A DNA stretch of 64,000 nucleotides from Amoebidium appalachense (Eukaryota; Ichthyosporea). The DNA is taken from positions 5,332,001-5,396,000 of the forward strand of contig CAVNZM010000001.1 of the NCBI GenBank assembly GCA_963693365.1, read 5' to 3'. The translations under genes were made by a program, and so were the position numbers. Positions within the stretch are counted from its first letter, which is position 1; each line of letters opens with the position of its first letter. A model generated the notes under the pieces. The model worked only from the letters and a program-made list of their open reading frames with translations. It had not been told where the DNA came from and searched no databases. Of this stretch, positions 1 to 15,800 are shown piece by piece.

Positions 1-134
1 TCAGATGTGCAAAAGTAAACAGTATGTTCACATCGTGCAATTGTAGGTTGTCTTGAAATCGATTTTGTGTGTGCATCTACACGCCCGTACACCTCTAAGC
101 ACGACTGCACAGTCGAACATGTATGTGTGTTTGT

Positions 135-201
<67 letters not shown>

Positions 202-483
202 ACGCGCGCGCGGGCGGGTGCGGGTGCCCCATGTGTGTTTCATGTGTGCGTGTGTGCGCTTGCCTTGGTGTGCGTGAGTGCGTGAGTGTGTATGTGTGTG
301 TGTGTGTGCGCGCGCGCGCACGCGCGCGCGTGTGTGTGCACGTGCGCGCGCGTGTAAGTGTGTATGTGTACGTTGATGTGTACGTGTGCGAGTGCACGCT
401 GTGTGAATGCGCGGTGCGGTTGTGTGTGCATGTGCACGTGCACATAGGCGCGTAAATGGCGTGCAAGGTCCAGCAGCACTCAC
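1..483. repeat. (TG)n / (CG)-rich microsatellite inside PSMA5 intron 2
   Basis: The left edge is intronic sequence of PSMA5. About 75 bases of (TG)n (around 127-201) are followed by alternating TG, CG and CA dinucleotides to about 450. Alternating purine-pyrimidine runs such as the CG stretch near 305-335 can form Z-DNA. No exon is visible. Confidence 0.8.
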
Positions 484-5507
<5,024 letters not shown>

Positions 5508-6195
5508 CTAACTACGGCCGCTGATTGGATCATAGGTGTCCGATATCTCCATGAGCTCAAATCGGTCGTCATCCGGTATCACCTCCCGATAGCTGCCCAA
5601 GCCTTCCTCCTTCTGCAGGGAAAATCGCAGCGTGCATGTATGTTTGTGATGATTTAGTGAGGTGTGTGTGTGTGAGTGTGTGTGTGTATTTATGTTTGAG
5701 TGTGAGTGTCTGAGTGTGCGAGTGTCTGTGTGTTTGTGTGTGCTCTGGCACGCATGCGTGTATGTGTGCTTGCACATGTGCATGGGTGTGCATGTGTAAG
5801 TGTGTAGACCCGGGTGTGTTTAATTAAGTTGCGGGTGTGGGAGTATGCATGTGCGGATGGTCTTTGTCTGGGATGTGTGGGGTCACGCATGTCTGTGTGT
5901 GTATATGTTTATGCACGTGTACCCGTCACCTTCTCCCATACTCTCGCTCTCTCTGCATGTGCATGTCTCTCCCTATCCCTCCCTCTCGCTCTCTCTCCTC
6001 CTGCCTCCCCGTCCCTCTCTCTCTGTGTGTGTGTCTGCCAGTCTCTCTTTCTCCCTCATGGTCTCCTCTATCCGGGTGTGTGCACGCGCCCCTGTGCACA
6101 CTCGGATAGTTCGGATACCAAACTCAGAGCCAACTCTGTGGCCCCCCCTTCCCCCCCAACACACACACACACACCACCACCATCACAGCCACCCC

Positions 6196-6249
<54 letters not shown>

Positions 6250-8328
6250 CCTGAGCAACATAACAGAAGGATAATTTCCACCCATTATCCCCCCCCCCCC
6301 CCCCCCCCCCCCCCTCCCCCCCATCTGTCACAACCTTCAGCACAACCAGGCAGAGCAGAGCAGAACGGACCAAACACACACACACACACACACACAAGGT
6401 AGGGGGAAGGGGAGGGAGGAGGAGGGAAAAAAAACAAAAAAAAACACACTCCTTTCCCGCCAACCATGCAGGTGATACGACCGCCGAGACCACGACAGAC
6501 AAGATCAATCACTCCACTCTCTCTCTATCTCTCTCATTCCAACCGCAACCCCCCCCCCCCCCCCCTCCCCCGCCCCCCCCCCCCCAATTCCTGCCAACCT
6601 CCATCCATAGACTGTGCAACCCCCCCCCCCCCCCCCCCCCCCCCCCCGCCTTCCCCCTACCCCCCCAACCTCCCCTAGTGGCCCCTTTCTAACTAAACAA
6701 CCAGCAAGCCACCCCATCCACCTCCTCCCCCCACCCCCCCCCCCCCGGCCACCGCCACCACCACCAAAAAAGGGAAAGACGAAAAAAAGAAAGAGATCAA
6801 CTGGGCGCTAAATGAATTTGGGGGGGGGGGGAGGGGAGGGGGAGGGGGAGGGGGAGGGGACGGAAGCCTTGAAATAAAAAAATAAAAGGCTCGTACATCA
6901 ACCTGTTCACACACCTTGTATGTGATTCTCCTGTACCCAATATACACGCCTGCCCCCATCACCCCAAAGACACTGAAGAACACAGCTGCCACATAGCCCC
7001 CCGATGGCTCCCCGCTGTCTGCTTGCCCATGCTCGTCTGTGTACACACACACGGTGGGTGATGGGGTTAAATGGGAAGGCTGAGAGCGTTACATAGGGTC
7101 TAATAGAGCAGCAAGAGAAACAGGAACACAGAGCAGAAAAGAACACAAACTCTATCAAAACATATCAAATCACCAAGAGCTCCAAATCCCCCCCCCCCCC
7201 CCCCCCCCCCCTCCCCCCAGCGCCCGCCCGTCCTTACCTCTCATTATTGTGCCTTTAACTTAAGGACCTCCCTGCTCCAACCCCCTCCCCCCCCCCCCCC
7301 TGCCACCAACACGCACACACACCCTACTCCCCTTCCCCTTCCCCCCTCTTCCTTTTCAACCATCTTGCCCCCTCCCACCACCCTAAACCAAGAGCCCTCC
7401 TTCGCACCCCCCTCCCTCCCCCCCCCCCCCCCCCCCATCTCTTTCAATATGTCCTAACTCAAGACTTTTGTGTGTGTTTCGACCCCTCACCCTCCCTCTT
7501 GGCTCAAACTATTTATTACTACTCACCGTTATCTACACTCTGAAACTGCCAATTCTAGCAAAAAGCTACATGACAACAGTTACTTTTGTGAGTGGGCCTC
7601 ACATTTTTATTGCACTGTGTGTGTATGTGTGTGTGCGTGTGTGTGTAGGCAGGCGTATGTGTGTGTCTGACTGTGTGGGAGGAGCCATGCGTGCTGTGTC
7701 TGTATATGTTGTCGGTGCAATCAGACTAAAGCGCAATGCTATTGTGCAGTCGTGTTCTTTCCAGCGTGCCTTAGTATGACTTGGGTGAGCAGGTGTGGCA
7801 CAAGTATGTTGCGCACGGGTGCAAGTGGATGCAGTGAATTGGTGCCTAATAGATCAGAGTGATGAGTGTCAAGAGAGGGGTATATTCAAAGTTGCACAAG
7901 GTGTAGCAGTCAGTGGGTGCTTGCATGCATATATTCTATACCCACAGGTATGTCATAGAAGTTCACGTGTCTTTCATGTCAAGCACACTCTTAAACCAAA
8001 AACCAGTTGTCAATGAGTGTTCACTGGCTGTAGATCATCCGCTCAGCTTACCTGGGAGCTGCGGTTCTGGTGTGGGTACTACAAATTGCTTGGTTTCCGT
8101 TCCTTCTGGTGTCTGTGTCGCTTTTTCCTCTGATATTGTGCTTGAACTAGCACTTTCAAGTGAAGAAACTAGATCTGAGCTGGTGCCGCTTGCGGCAATG
8201 CTAGTGGTGGTGTTTGGTGTTGGTGTGATCAATGTAGCGCTGGGAGGGCTTGCTTCTGTGGAGGAAATAGTGTCTGCCAGGCCCGTTGCCAAGCAGGCGG
8301 CTACTAGAATAAGGGCTTTTGTGATCAT
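5508..8328 (-). CDS. Small type I membrane protein, Ser/Thr-rich ectodomain (3 exons, 167 aa)
   Basis: I do not recognise the family. Exons 8328-8052, 7036-6915 and 5612-5508 join in phase through CCCAG|GTAAGC, ACACAG|, AAG|GTGTGT and CCTGCAG|, and end in TAG. Residues 1-18 form a signal peptide (MITKALILVAACLATGLA). Residues about 19-105 are a Ser/Thr/Pro-rich, probably O-glycosylated stalk without cysteines. A single membrane helix follows (YVAAVFFSVFGVMGAGVYIG), with a GxxGxG packing pattern and an Arg-Arg stop-transfer just after it. The cytosolic tail is acidic (VIPDDDRFELMEI) and holds two YxxPhi-type tyrosine motifs, YREV and YDPI, typical of adaptor-binding sorting signals. A cell-surface or endosomal sorting role is therefore likely, but this is inference. 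The introns carry C runs and C(n)A(n) tracts (6190-6248). Confidence 0.75.
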
Positions 8329-8760
8329 CTTCTTGTGTTGTTGGTTGCGCTTTGTCGACCTAAAATCAATGGGACAATGTGGTAGAGGCTTGGGTGTTTG
8401 TGTGTTTAGGCTTTTTTGGTGAAACGATAATTAGAAGATAGGAAGTGGTGAAAACTTCATGGAATGATTACGTTGGCCACACTGAGGTATGGCATATGTT
8501 TGCAGTTCAACTTTACCAAGCCTTTGCATTACCATAGCTCTACGTCATCGTAACAAACGAACGATCCCGCGCCTAGGCACACCAAGAGTTCATGATGAAT
8601 CGTTTGTGTTCTGCATTTTTATGCCCTATGAGTTGGTAACCCCCGATTAAAGATGGGTCGACCTTTATAATGTTATCTCGTACTAAATGACACATATAAA
8701 ATGAATACACCAATCAAATGCGACCAAATAATCTGCCGCAATTTGCTATGTGTCACGCAG

Positions 8761-8926
8761 TGACATACGGCAACTTAGGCGACGACCCACTCTGCACTTT
8801 GATGTGTTTTTTTCCTGTTTGTAAGTTTTTTTTTACCCCCTTGTGACATGCGGCAACTTAGGCGACGACCCACTCTGCACTTTGATGTGTTTTTTTCCTG
8901 TTTGTAAGTTTTTTTTTACCCCCTTG
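8761..8926. repeat. 83-bp tandem direct duplication, two copies
   Basis: Copies at 8761-8843 and 8844-8926 differ by essentially one base (tgacatacgg versus tgacatgcgg). Each includes a T8 and a T9 run. The near identity points to a recent duplication. No function is apparent. Confidence 0.85.
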
Positions 8927-9558
8927 TTCCATCACTGGTGGCTGATGACCCTTCTCGAACATCAGCGGACTTTCACAATTTTAAGTCTCTTTTCCAAAAA
9001 CAATAGAAACAAGGAAACATTGATGCTGGGGAGCATGAATTGCTAGCCATGTTTGTGCAAGATGGCTTCACAGAGAAAAACCCACACTCACTCGACATAA
9101 ACACGTTCACCCTCTAGTTAGCCAGGCTATTTATCGGAGTTCTGCCCGAAACCTAGTAAATTGCCAAGCGCATGTGTAGTACGTAGCAGTTTTATGAAAG
9201 ATAGATGATGTTTATCCCGTTAGCACGCAAACAGTTGGGTGCAAGGGCTCTGTCAATCTCCGAGAATTAAGTAGCCTGGCTAAAGGGAAAACATCTTTCG
9301 CCCTGTGCCTGTTCGTCACACGTGCGAGGTACGCATAAAGTAGCGCGCGTGAACGGTACGGAGGTCTAGACGCCTGCACCCGTAACGGGCGCCTTGCGCG
9401 TCCACACATCCACTCTTGAACCTCGGACTCTGTACCCACACACGCGATATCACACACGATTATGCATGCACGCATCAACTGTGTGGCATTAACTAAAAAA
9501 ACCGCCATATTCAGCACATACACACACAGCACGCACACACACACGTTTACCTGTATAC

Positions 9559-9821
<263 letters not shown>

Positions 9822-10197
9822 CACACGTGTGTGTGCGTGCATGCGTCATGTGGGCACGCGTGTGTCCCCGTGTGTGTGCGCGACGGCCACACACACTTGT
9901 GTCCGTATGTGCAAGTGCGTGTGGTAACTAAAATGTTTGGCAGCGTGGGAAAGTGTGCGTGGGTGGGTGTGGTTGTTTGCACGGTGTGTGTGTTGGGAGG
10001 TTTTCTTTTTTTTTTTTTTGTGAGAGAGAGGGGGGGGGGGGGGGGGGGGGTTAGAAAGACTCGGGTGCTGTGGGAGGTGGGGAGGTGCACTGTGGCAAAG
10101 CTGATGATCTAGCTGACCATTTTTTTGCTTTTCCAGTGAGACCCGGTACAGGTGCATGTGCATGTTTAAGTGCAGGTCTGTGGGCATATCGTGTTTC

Positions 10198-10229
<32 letters not shown>

Positions 10230-10591
10230 GGTGTGTGTATGTGTGTGTATGTGTGTGTGTTTGTGGTGTGGTGTGGTGTGCATATACGTGGGTGGTTGAG
10301 TGTTGGTACACAAGTCATAATGGTGCACGTGAGTGGCAATGGTGTTGTGTGCCCGGCGAGTTCGGGCCGGAAACCTCAGGGGCAAGTAGGGGAGGGAAGG
10401 GTGGGGGCGGTGTGGGGGGGGGGGGGGGGGGGGGGGGGGGGAGGGGGGGGGGCGCGGGGAAGGCTGCAAGCTGGCGAAACGCACCGTAACGGTTGGAGAG
10501 CCTCGAAATCAACGCCACGTGACACCACCGTCACTTTCTTAATTTATTTTTTCACTTTTTAGTCAGGGGGGGTGGTGGTGGTGGTGGTGGT

Positions 10592-10628
<37 letters not shown>

Positions 10629-10629
10629 T

Positions 10630-10667
<38 letters not shown>

Positions 10668-11374
10668 GGTCTTGTTTTTTCTGAGCACTTCATGCTGTTA
10701 CGGTGGTCAGGTGCCCGCCCGACGTGCCTGATACTGCATTGTGTAGGTGTTTTTCCACTCAAAAAGGTATACCTGGCACAAGCAGCCCTCGAAAACACAC
10801 CAAAAACTGTTTTTCTTCGGAAACGCGAGACAATTACCGCAGTGCTACGCTCGAATAGGACTGGCTTCAGGAATCTAACACGTGACATCAGTTTCATGGA
10901 GTCTCGGTTTTTATTTTTGCCTGCTGCGGCACTCCGTACCCGCAGGCCCACGGCCATCTACAAAGAAACACCAGGCCGTCCAAGGAACCGTCATCGGAAT
11001 TTGCTCATTTGTTTGCGCAAGATCTTTGGTCTCGGGGGTGGTGCGGCCTACTAAAATGGCGGGAAAATGTTCTCCACAGATTTATTCGCCTTCGGCAGCA
11101 ACGTGATCTACAAACGAGTTAAATTTCATCAATTTTTATTTGACGTTTAACCTCTCTTTCGGCTCGGCCGATTGGTGATTTAGACCTACAAGAGTGCGGC
11201 CGATCGCCGGTCTGTTTATGCGGCCGCACCCCCGAAAAAACTGCCGTACGTAGGTGTACTGTTTGAACACTGCCCTCGCAAAGACACCTATGGTTGCTGT
11301 GGCCTGGATGGGCAATATGCCCATGCCATGGCGTTGTATCTTTTTAGGGATGGTTAGTTTCCGCTTTAGAGATC

Positions 11375-12123
11375 ATGGGGAACAAGTGCATTGTATACAA
11401 CTGTAAGAGTAACTATGCTAGTGAGACTCGAAAGGACAGGTGTAAGGAAAATGTAAACCCGCAAGCCGGTGTCGGCCAGAGCGTTACCGTTTCTACTTTT
11501 AGGTTTCCGACCCGGAAAAGCAGCCAGAGCTGTGGCAGTTGTGGTATGAAAATTGCCTTCAGGCAGGGGATGTATGGGGTAGCAAGGCATGCTTCTTTGA
11601 AACATACAAAGATGGTAGGCCTCACGTCTGCGTCAAGCATTTCGTTGTCGCAGATTATTTTCCCAAGGGGTCCTGTGATCCAACGCGAGGGAACCGGCCC
11701 CTTAAGCAAGCGATCTTCTCTCGCGATCCCAATTCCGACCCACCCAATGCCCCTCGCATCTTCTCTGACCTTAAGGACCCAACTAAAACCATCGTACTAG
11801 GTGAAAGGAGCATAAACGTGAGAACGGCAGCAGCGAAAAGGGAGGCACACAGAATCGAGGCAGAAGCCGCTATACTACGGTTGGCGGAGGAGGAGCGCAA
11901 GCAACAGTTACGAGCGGAGAAAGACGCACGTAAGCGTGAAGCGCAGCAGAAACGTGCACGGGAACTTAGCGAACGAGAGGCAGAGGAGCGAAGCAAGCGT
12001 CTTATGCTCGAGCAGGAGCATGCTCGTGTCCTTGCAGATCAAATTAGGTTTGCAGACACTAACTTCATTGATGCCGTGTGCCAAGCAATTAATTCTACAC
12101 CATCCGTGCTGGTCAGCCCATAA
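11375..12123 (+). CDS. THAP-type C2CH zinc-finger protein with C-terminal coiled coil; frame break at about 11500-11520
   Basis: THAP domains are DNA-binding C2CH zinc modules of animal transcription factors and P-element-type transposases. The ORF opens MGNKCIVYNCKSN, giving the first two zinc cysteines in C-x4-C spacing, and reaches FRFP at about 11503-11514. The remaining THAP signature lies in the -1 frame: ELWQLWYENC with the core Trp, then VCVKHF with the third Cys and the His, then YFPKG. The frame must change between FRFP and KQPELW. A one-base deletion, an assembly error, or -1 slippage at CGGAAAAGC would each do it. After the finger comes a 90-residue Lys/Glu/Arg/Ala-rich coiled coil (about 11820-12030), then a short tail ending VSP and TAA. 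A 63-bp GT...AG segment (11439-11503) cannot repair the frame. Confidence 0.72.
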
Positions 12124-12626
12124 GACCACAACCGGTGTGGCGTTGAGTTTTTGTGTTCAAACCCACGCCAAAATTAAGGAAACCGAAAACGGGACGCTCC
12201 CTTTCCCCATACTAGCCGGTCATGTCCATTTCACATCCGATGGTCACTACCTAGCCTTTGCCCTCCTACCCGCCTCCCCGCCAGCGCAACCCCTTACCAC
12301 CGCCAATTTGTTAAGTACCACACCCTAAAATAGATGTGTAACTGGTAGATGTAGTGCAAAAGTAGAGACAACCTGTTGTGAATATAAAAACAAACGGGCA
12401 TAGCATGTTGAATAACCAAGCAACTTTAGCTGATAACCTGCACGATGAAGTGCAGGTGTAGCTCTGAGTAGTGACGTTTTTTTTCAACATGTGCAGTTTG
12501 GACATATATAAATACGTATATACATATACATACTATCCACTTGAAATTCATAGATACAGAGTGTGTGTATGTGTTGTGTGTGTGTGTGTGTGTGTGTGTG
12601 TACGTGTGTGTGTTTGAGTTTTGGGA

Positions 12627-12715
<89 letters not shown>

Positions 12716-13757
12716 AGAGAGGCAAGAACTTACACACGTGTATCAAACATTCCAACCAAAACAGTAACCGGAAAAACATGGCTTAGGCTTAGGTAAAACG
12801 TTGCCTGAGATAGAGACGTCGTGTTTGAACCCAGGTACATTGGTAGTTGGTCTGTATAATAGAGGGGTCAGCAAAAAGACAATAGAAAATACAACGGTTA
12901 TCCTTTTATGTCAGAACAGTGTGACAAAAATACTTGGTAACAAGGGACATAAAGAAACTCAAACAGGGCCGTCCGGGAGACCGGTGCCGGTTGTTAGGGG
13001 TTACGGAGCGACAAGAGAGCTCTTGTGCTCACCACATTTCCGAGGTGTTTTGCTGCCGATGCTGCTGTTATAATGAAGAGCTTTGCACCATGCAATGCAA
13101 TATAGTAGCTACTTTCACCGAAAAGTGGAAACCCGTACAGTCGCGAGGACTGAGCAGCAACACGCTAACGCTTGAGGTCCGCTCGCCAAAAAGTGAGAGG
13201 AGGGAGGGCGGGAACAGAGAAACCGGAACGGATCCGGGTCTACCAGCCATAACAGTTGCCGTATGCCATCCTTGCAAATGAAGGTATATGTTAGACAGAT
13301 TATTTTGTTCTCATTATATGCCCAAAGTGGCCGAAAGTGCTCGCAACAACAACAAGACAAAAAAACTGGAGCAGAAAAACAGCTTACTCTTGCTTTTGTG
13401 TGTACGGCAAGTGCAGCAGTTTTCTCCGCGATACCCGTCGGGCTTTACTTTCAGCCCAATTCGATATGATAATATAATATTTACAAATGATAAGCGCTGC
13501 ATTATGGGCCGTGGTGTGACCCGATTCAGATCTTCAAATTCAATGCACGATTACATAATCGTCTGGGGTTTACGCTGTTTACTCGAGGCAAAGAGAACCA
13601 GTCTCAGGTATGGGGGGGGGTTTTGCTCGGAATATCCCCTCAGCGGTATATCATGATCACGTACATAGATGTCGGGTGGTGACTATATATCAGGGTTTAC
13701 TTTCTCTACGAGACACCATAAAGACTACAAGGAGAAATCAATTAGTTGGGGTTCCCC

Positions 13758-13801
<44 letters not shown>

Positions 13802-13833
13802 GGGCTCCCCTCGGGACACTCGGTATCAGCTGG

Positions 13834-13884
<51 letters not shown>

Positions 13885-13909
13885 GTTTGTGTGTGTGTGT
13901 GCGCGTGCG
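12124..13909. other. Intergenic region with (TG)n array and poly(T)
   Basis: Downstream of the THAP gene there is a (TG)n array at about 12574-12600 and 12630-12713, then about 900 bases of ordinary mixed sequence without a recognisable exon. A 38-base poly(T) (13759-13796) and (TG)n at 13836-13910 follow. The last two probably belong to the tail of the minus-strand LINE. Confidence 0.6.
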
Positions 13910-15365
13910 CTATAATTTTGTAGTGATGTGTTTCTCAAGCCAATCAATACATCTAATAAACAGGTCGTAGTTACGCGTGTTTAGTATAAAATCAAGGATG
14001 TTGTAATTTACAGGTAGGCTATCTTTCTGGGTGTCTGTTGTGAATGTGACGTGTGTGTGTTGCGGTATTATGTGGTCTATCAAACTACATTTGGCGATAC
14101 ATGACCGGTTAAACTGGTGTGTGTGTGTGTTGTTTGGGCATGCAAATGATGCCACCTTATACTTATTAGATCTCCACTGTATAGCACGTGTACAGTAAAA
14201 GCGTGGTAATTGATCAATAATACCATCAGCTAGAGAAAGACCAGTTCTACAGGAAGGTAATATGTATTTAGGTGTTATACACTTGCGAGTGCCATATTTG
14301 GCAATATGGTTGAGGCGGTCAGTATATATAAAACGAGACATAAGGCTTAGTTTTTCAAGGTGTATGCTTTCATCGGGTCTAGTGTCGTGTGGTATCTTTT
14401 TCCATTTGTTATATTGCGTGGTTATCTTGTGATTGTGTACATGTTTAATAAGTAAGTGGCAGTCCAAAGTCACACACACACTATTGCGGGGTTTATTTGT
14501 ATTTGTGCCCAGGGGAGAAGGGGAGAGAGAGGGGAGGAAAGAGGGGAGAGGTGAGGAGGGGACAGGTCGGATAGAGAAGAGAGGGTGGGAGGGCAAATAC
14601 TTCTTTAAGCGGCTTATGTGCTTATTGAATTTCAGCGCGAGATAGGATACTCTAGCAGCTATTGGGACCAGACCATATATCGAGAGCGTTACAGGCCCAG
14701 GTTTACAACAGTTGTTAGATAGAAAGGAGGCAACTTCTGCTTCAAGGAAATTTGCCAAGGGTTTAAGCGCTCTAGTTCTCTCTTTCTTGATCCAAGCGGC
14801 GAGAAGGGGTAAACCACATTCACATGCCGGGAAGACAAAAGTGCGAATAAATGTAAGTCTAATAGAAGGATGGAGGGGTGTGTCTTTAAAAATATTAGCC
14901 GAGAAGAAAGCTAACCGCTTACGAGCCAACTCTACCCTCTTTTCGACCATATGGGGAAACATAACACCAACAGAATCAACCGGAACACCAAGATATTTGT
15001 ATTCTGGAACTATAGGTACAGGTTTAGATGATAATGTAAATGTGTGTAAATTGTTAGCTATATCAGGTACAAGAACACCACATTTGTCTATGTTAAGGAT
15101 CATAAGGTTTGCCTTGCACCACTCTGACACTACATCGAACAATCTTTGCAGGCGTCTAGGGGTACGGGCAAGGAGGGACAGATCATCAGCATAGAGAAGT
15201 GCAGGCGGAAAGTTATTAATAGGGTCATCGTTTTCGGCGTAAATCTTGACAGCCAAATCATCTATAAATAGGTTAAACAAAGGATATCGCGGTTGCCATG
15301 GCCCATGAAAAGTAGGCCGCACCCCCTTGTGGAATGCAGAATAGCCTTTTTTGGTTAATATGTCA
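13910..15365 (-). pseudogene. 5'-truncated LINE (non-LTR) reverse transcriptase
   Basis: A 470-codon frame (minus) holds the palm and thumb of a LINE reverse transcriptase: PLFNLFIDDL, the catalytic LLYADDLSLLA, then YKYLGV and a long C-terminal region with Cys/His residues. It ends TAG at 13910. Upstream, in another frame, near 15315-15345, lies FCIPQGG, the remnant of the RT PQG motif. The element is therefore frameshifted and truncated at about 15365: the endonuclease and RT fingers are missing. Below the stop on the same strand come (CA)n (13909-13836) and a 38-base poly(A) (13796-13759), which fits a 3' UTR and tail. Most of the C-terminal frame is still open, so the insertion is not very old. 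Confidence 0.75.
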
Positions 15366-15528
15366 TTATCCCGGGAATGTTAATCGCCTTAGACGGCCCG
15401 GTGTTTCTAGATGGCCGTGCCGCAGGCCGCAGCCTAGCAGCTGCAGGAGGCACCCCACTACTTAAAAAAAAAAAAGAAAAAGAAAAAAAAAAGTAGCTAT
15501 AGAGGTGGGGCCCTAGAACCACTTTTTG

Positions 15529-15800
15529 ATCCGGCCCGCGAGATGAACAATTTTCGAGTCGGACGTTGATCTCGGGTCGGGGTCGATACTCATAATGGTA
15601 GGTGGGGCCGGGTTCACCATGATGAAACCCGACCCAAAAGTGGAACCTGGCAAGGGTGATAATTAGTGCCCTTGCCCTGTTCCACTTTTTGGTCGGGTTT
15701 CATCATGGTGAACCCGGCCCCACCTACCATTATGAGTATCGACCCCGACCCGAGAACAACGTCCGACTCAAAATTGTTCATCTCGCGGGCCGGGCCAAGC
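15529..15800. repeat. Foldback element: roughly 270-bp near-perfect palindrome
   Basis: The left arm (about 15532-15658) starts near ccggcccgcgagatgaaca and ends gcaagggtgat. The right arm (about 15672-15797) is its reverse complement, from gcccttgcc to tgttcatctcgcgggccgg. The loop is only about 12 bases (tgataattagtg), and the arms differ by a few scattered bases. No ORF is present. The structure fits a foldback or MITE-like transposon, or an inverted duplication. Transcribed, it would give a long hairpin RNA. Confidence 0.8.

Noticed and set aside
11439-11503. Short intron in the THAP gene (GTGTAAGG...TTTTAG)
   Set aside because: Removing it keeps the wrong frame and does not join the two halves of the THAP domain.
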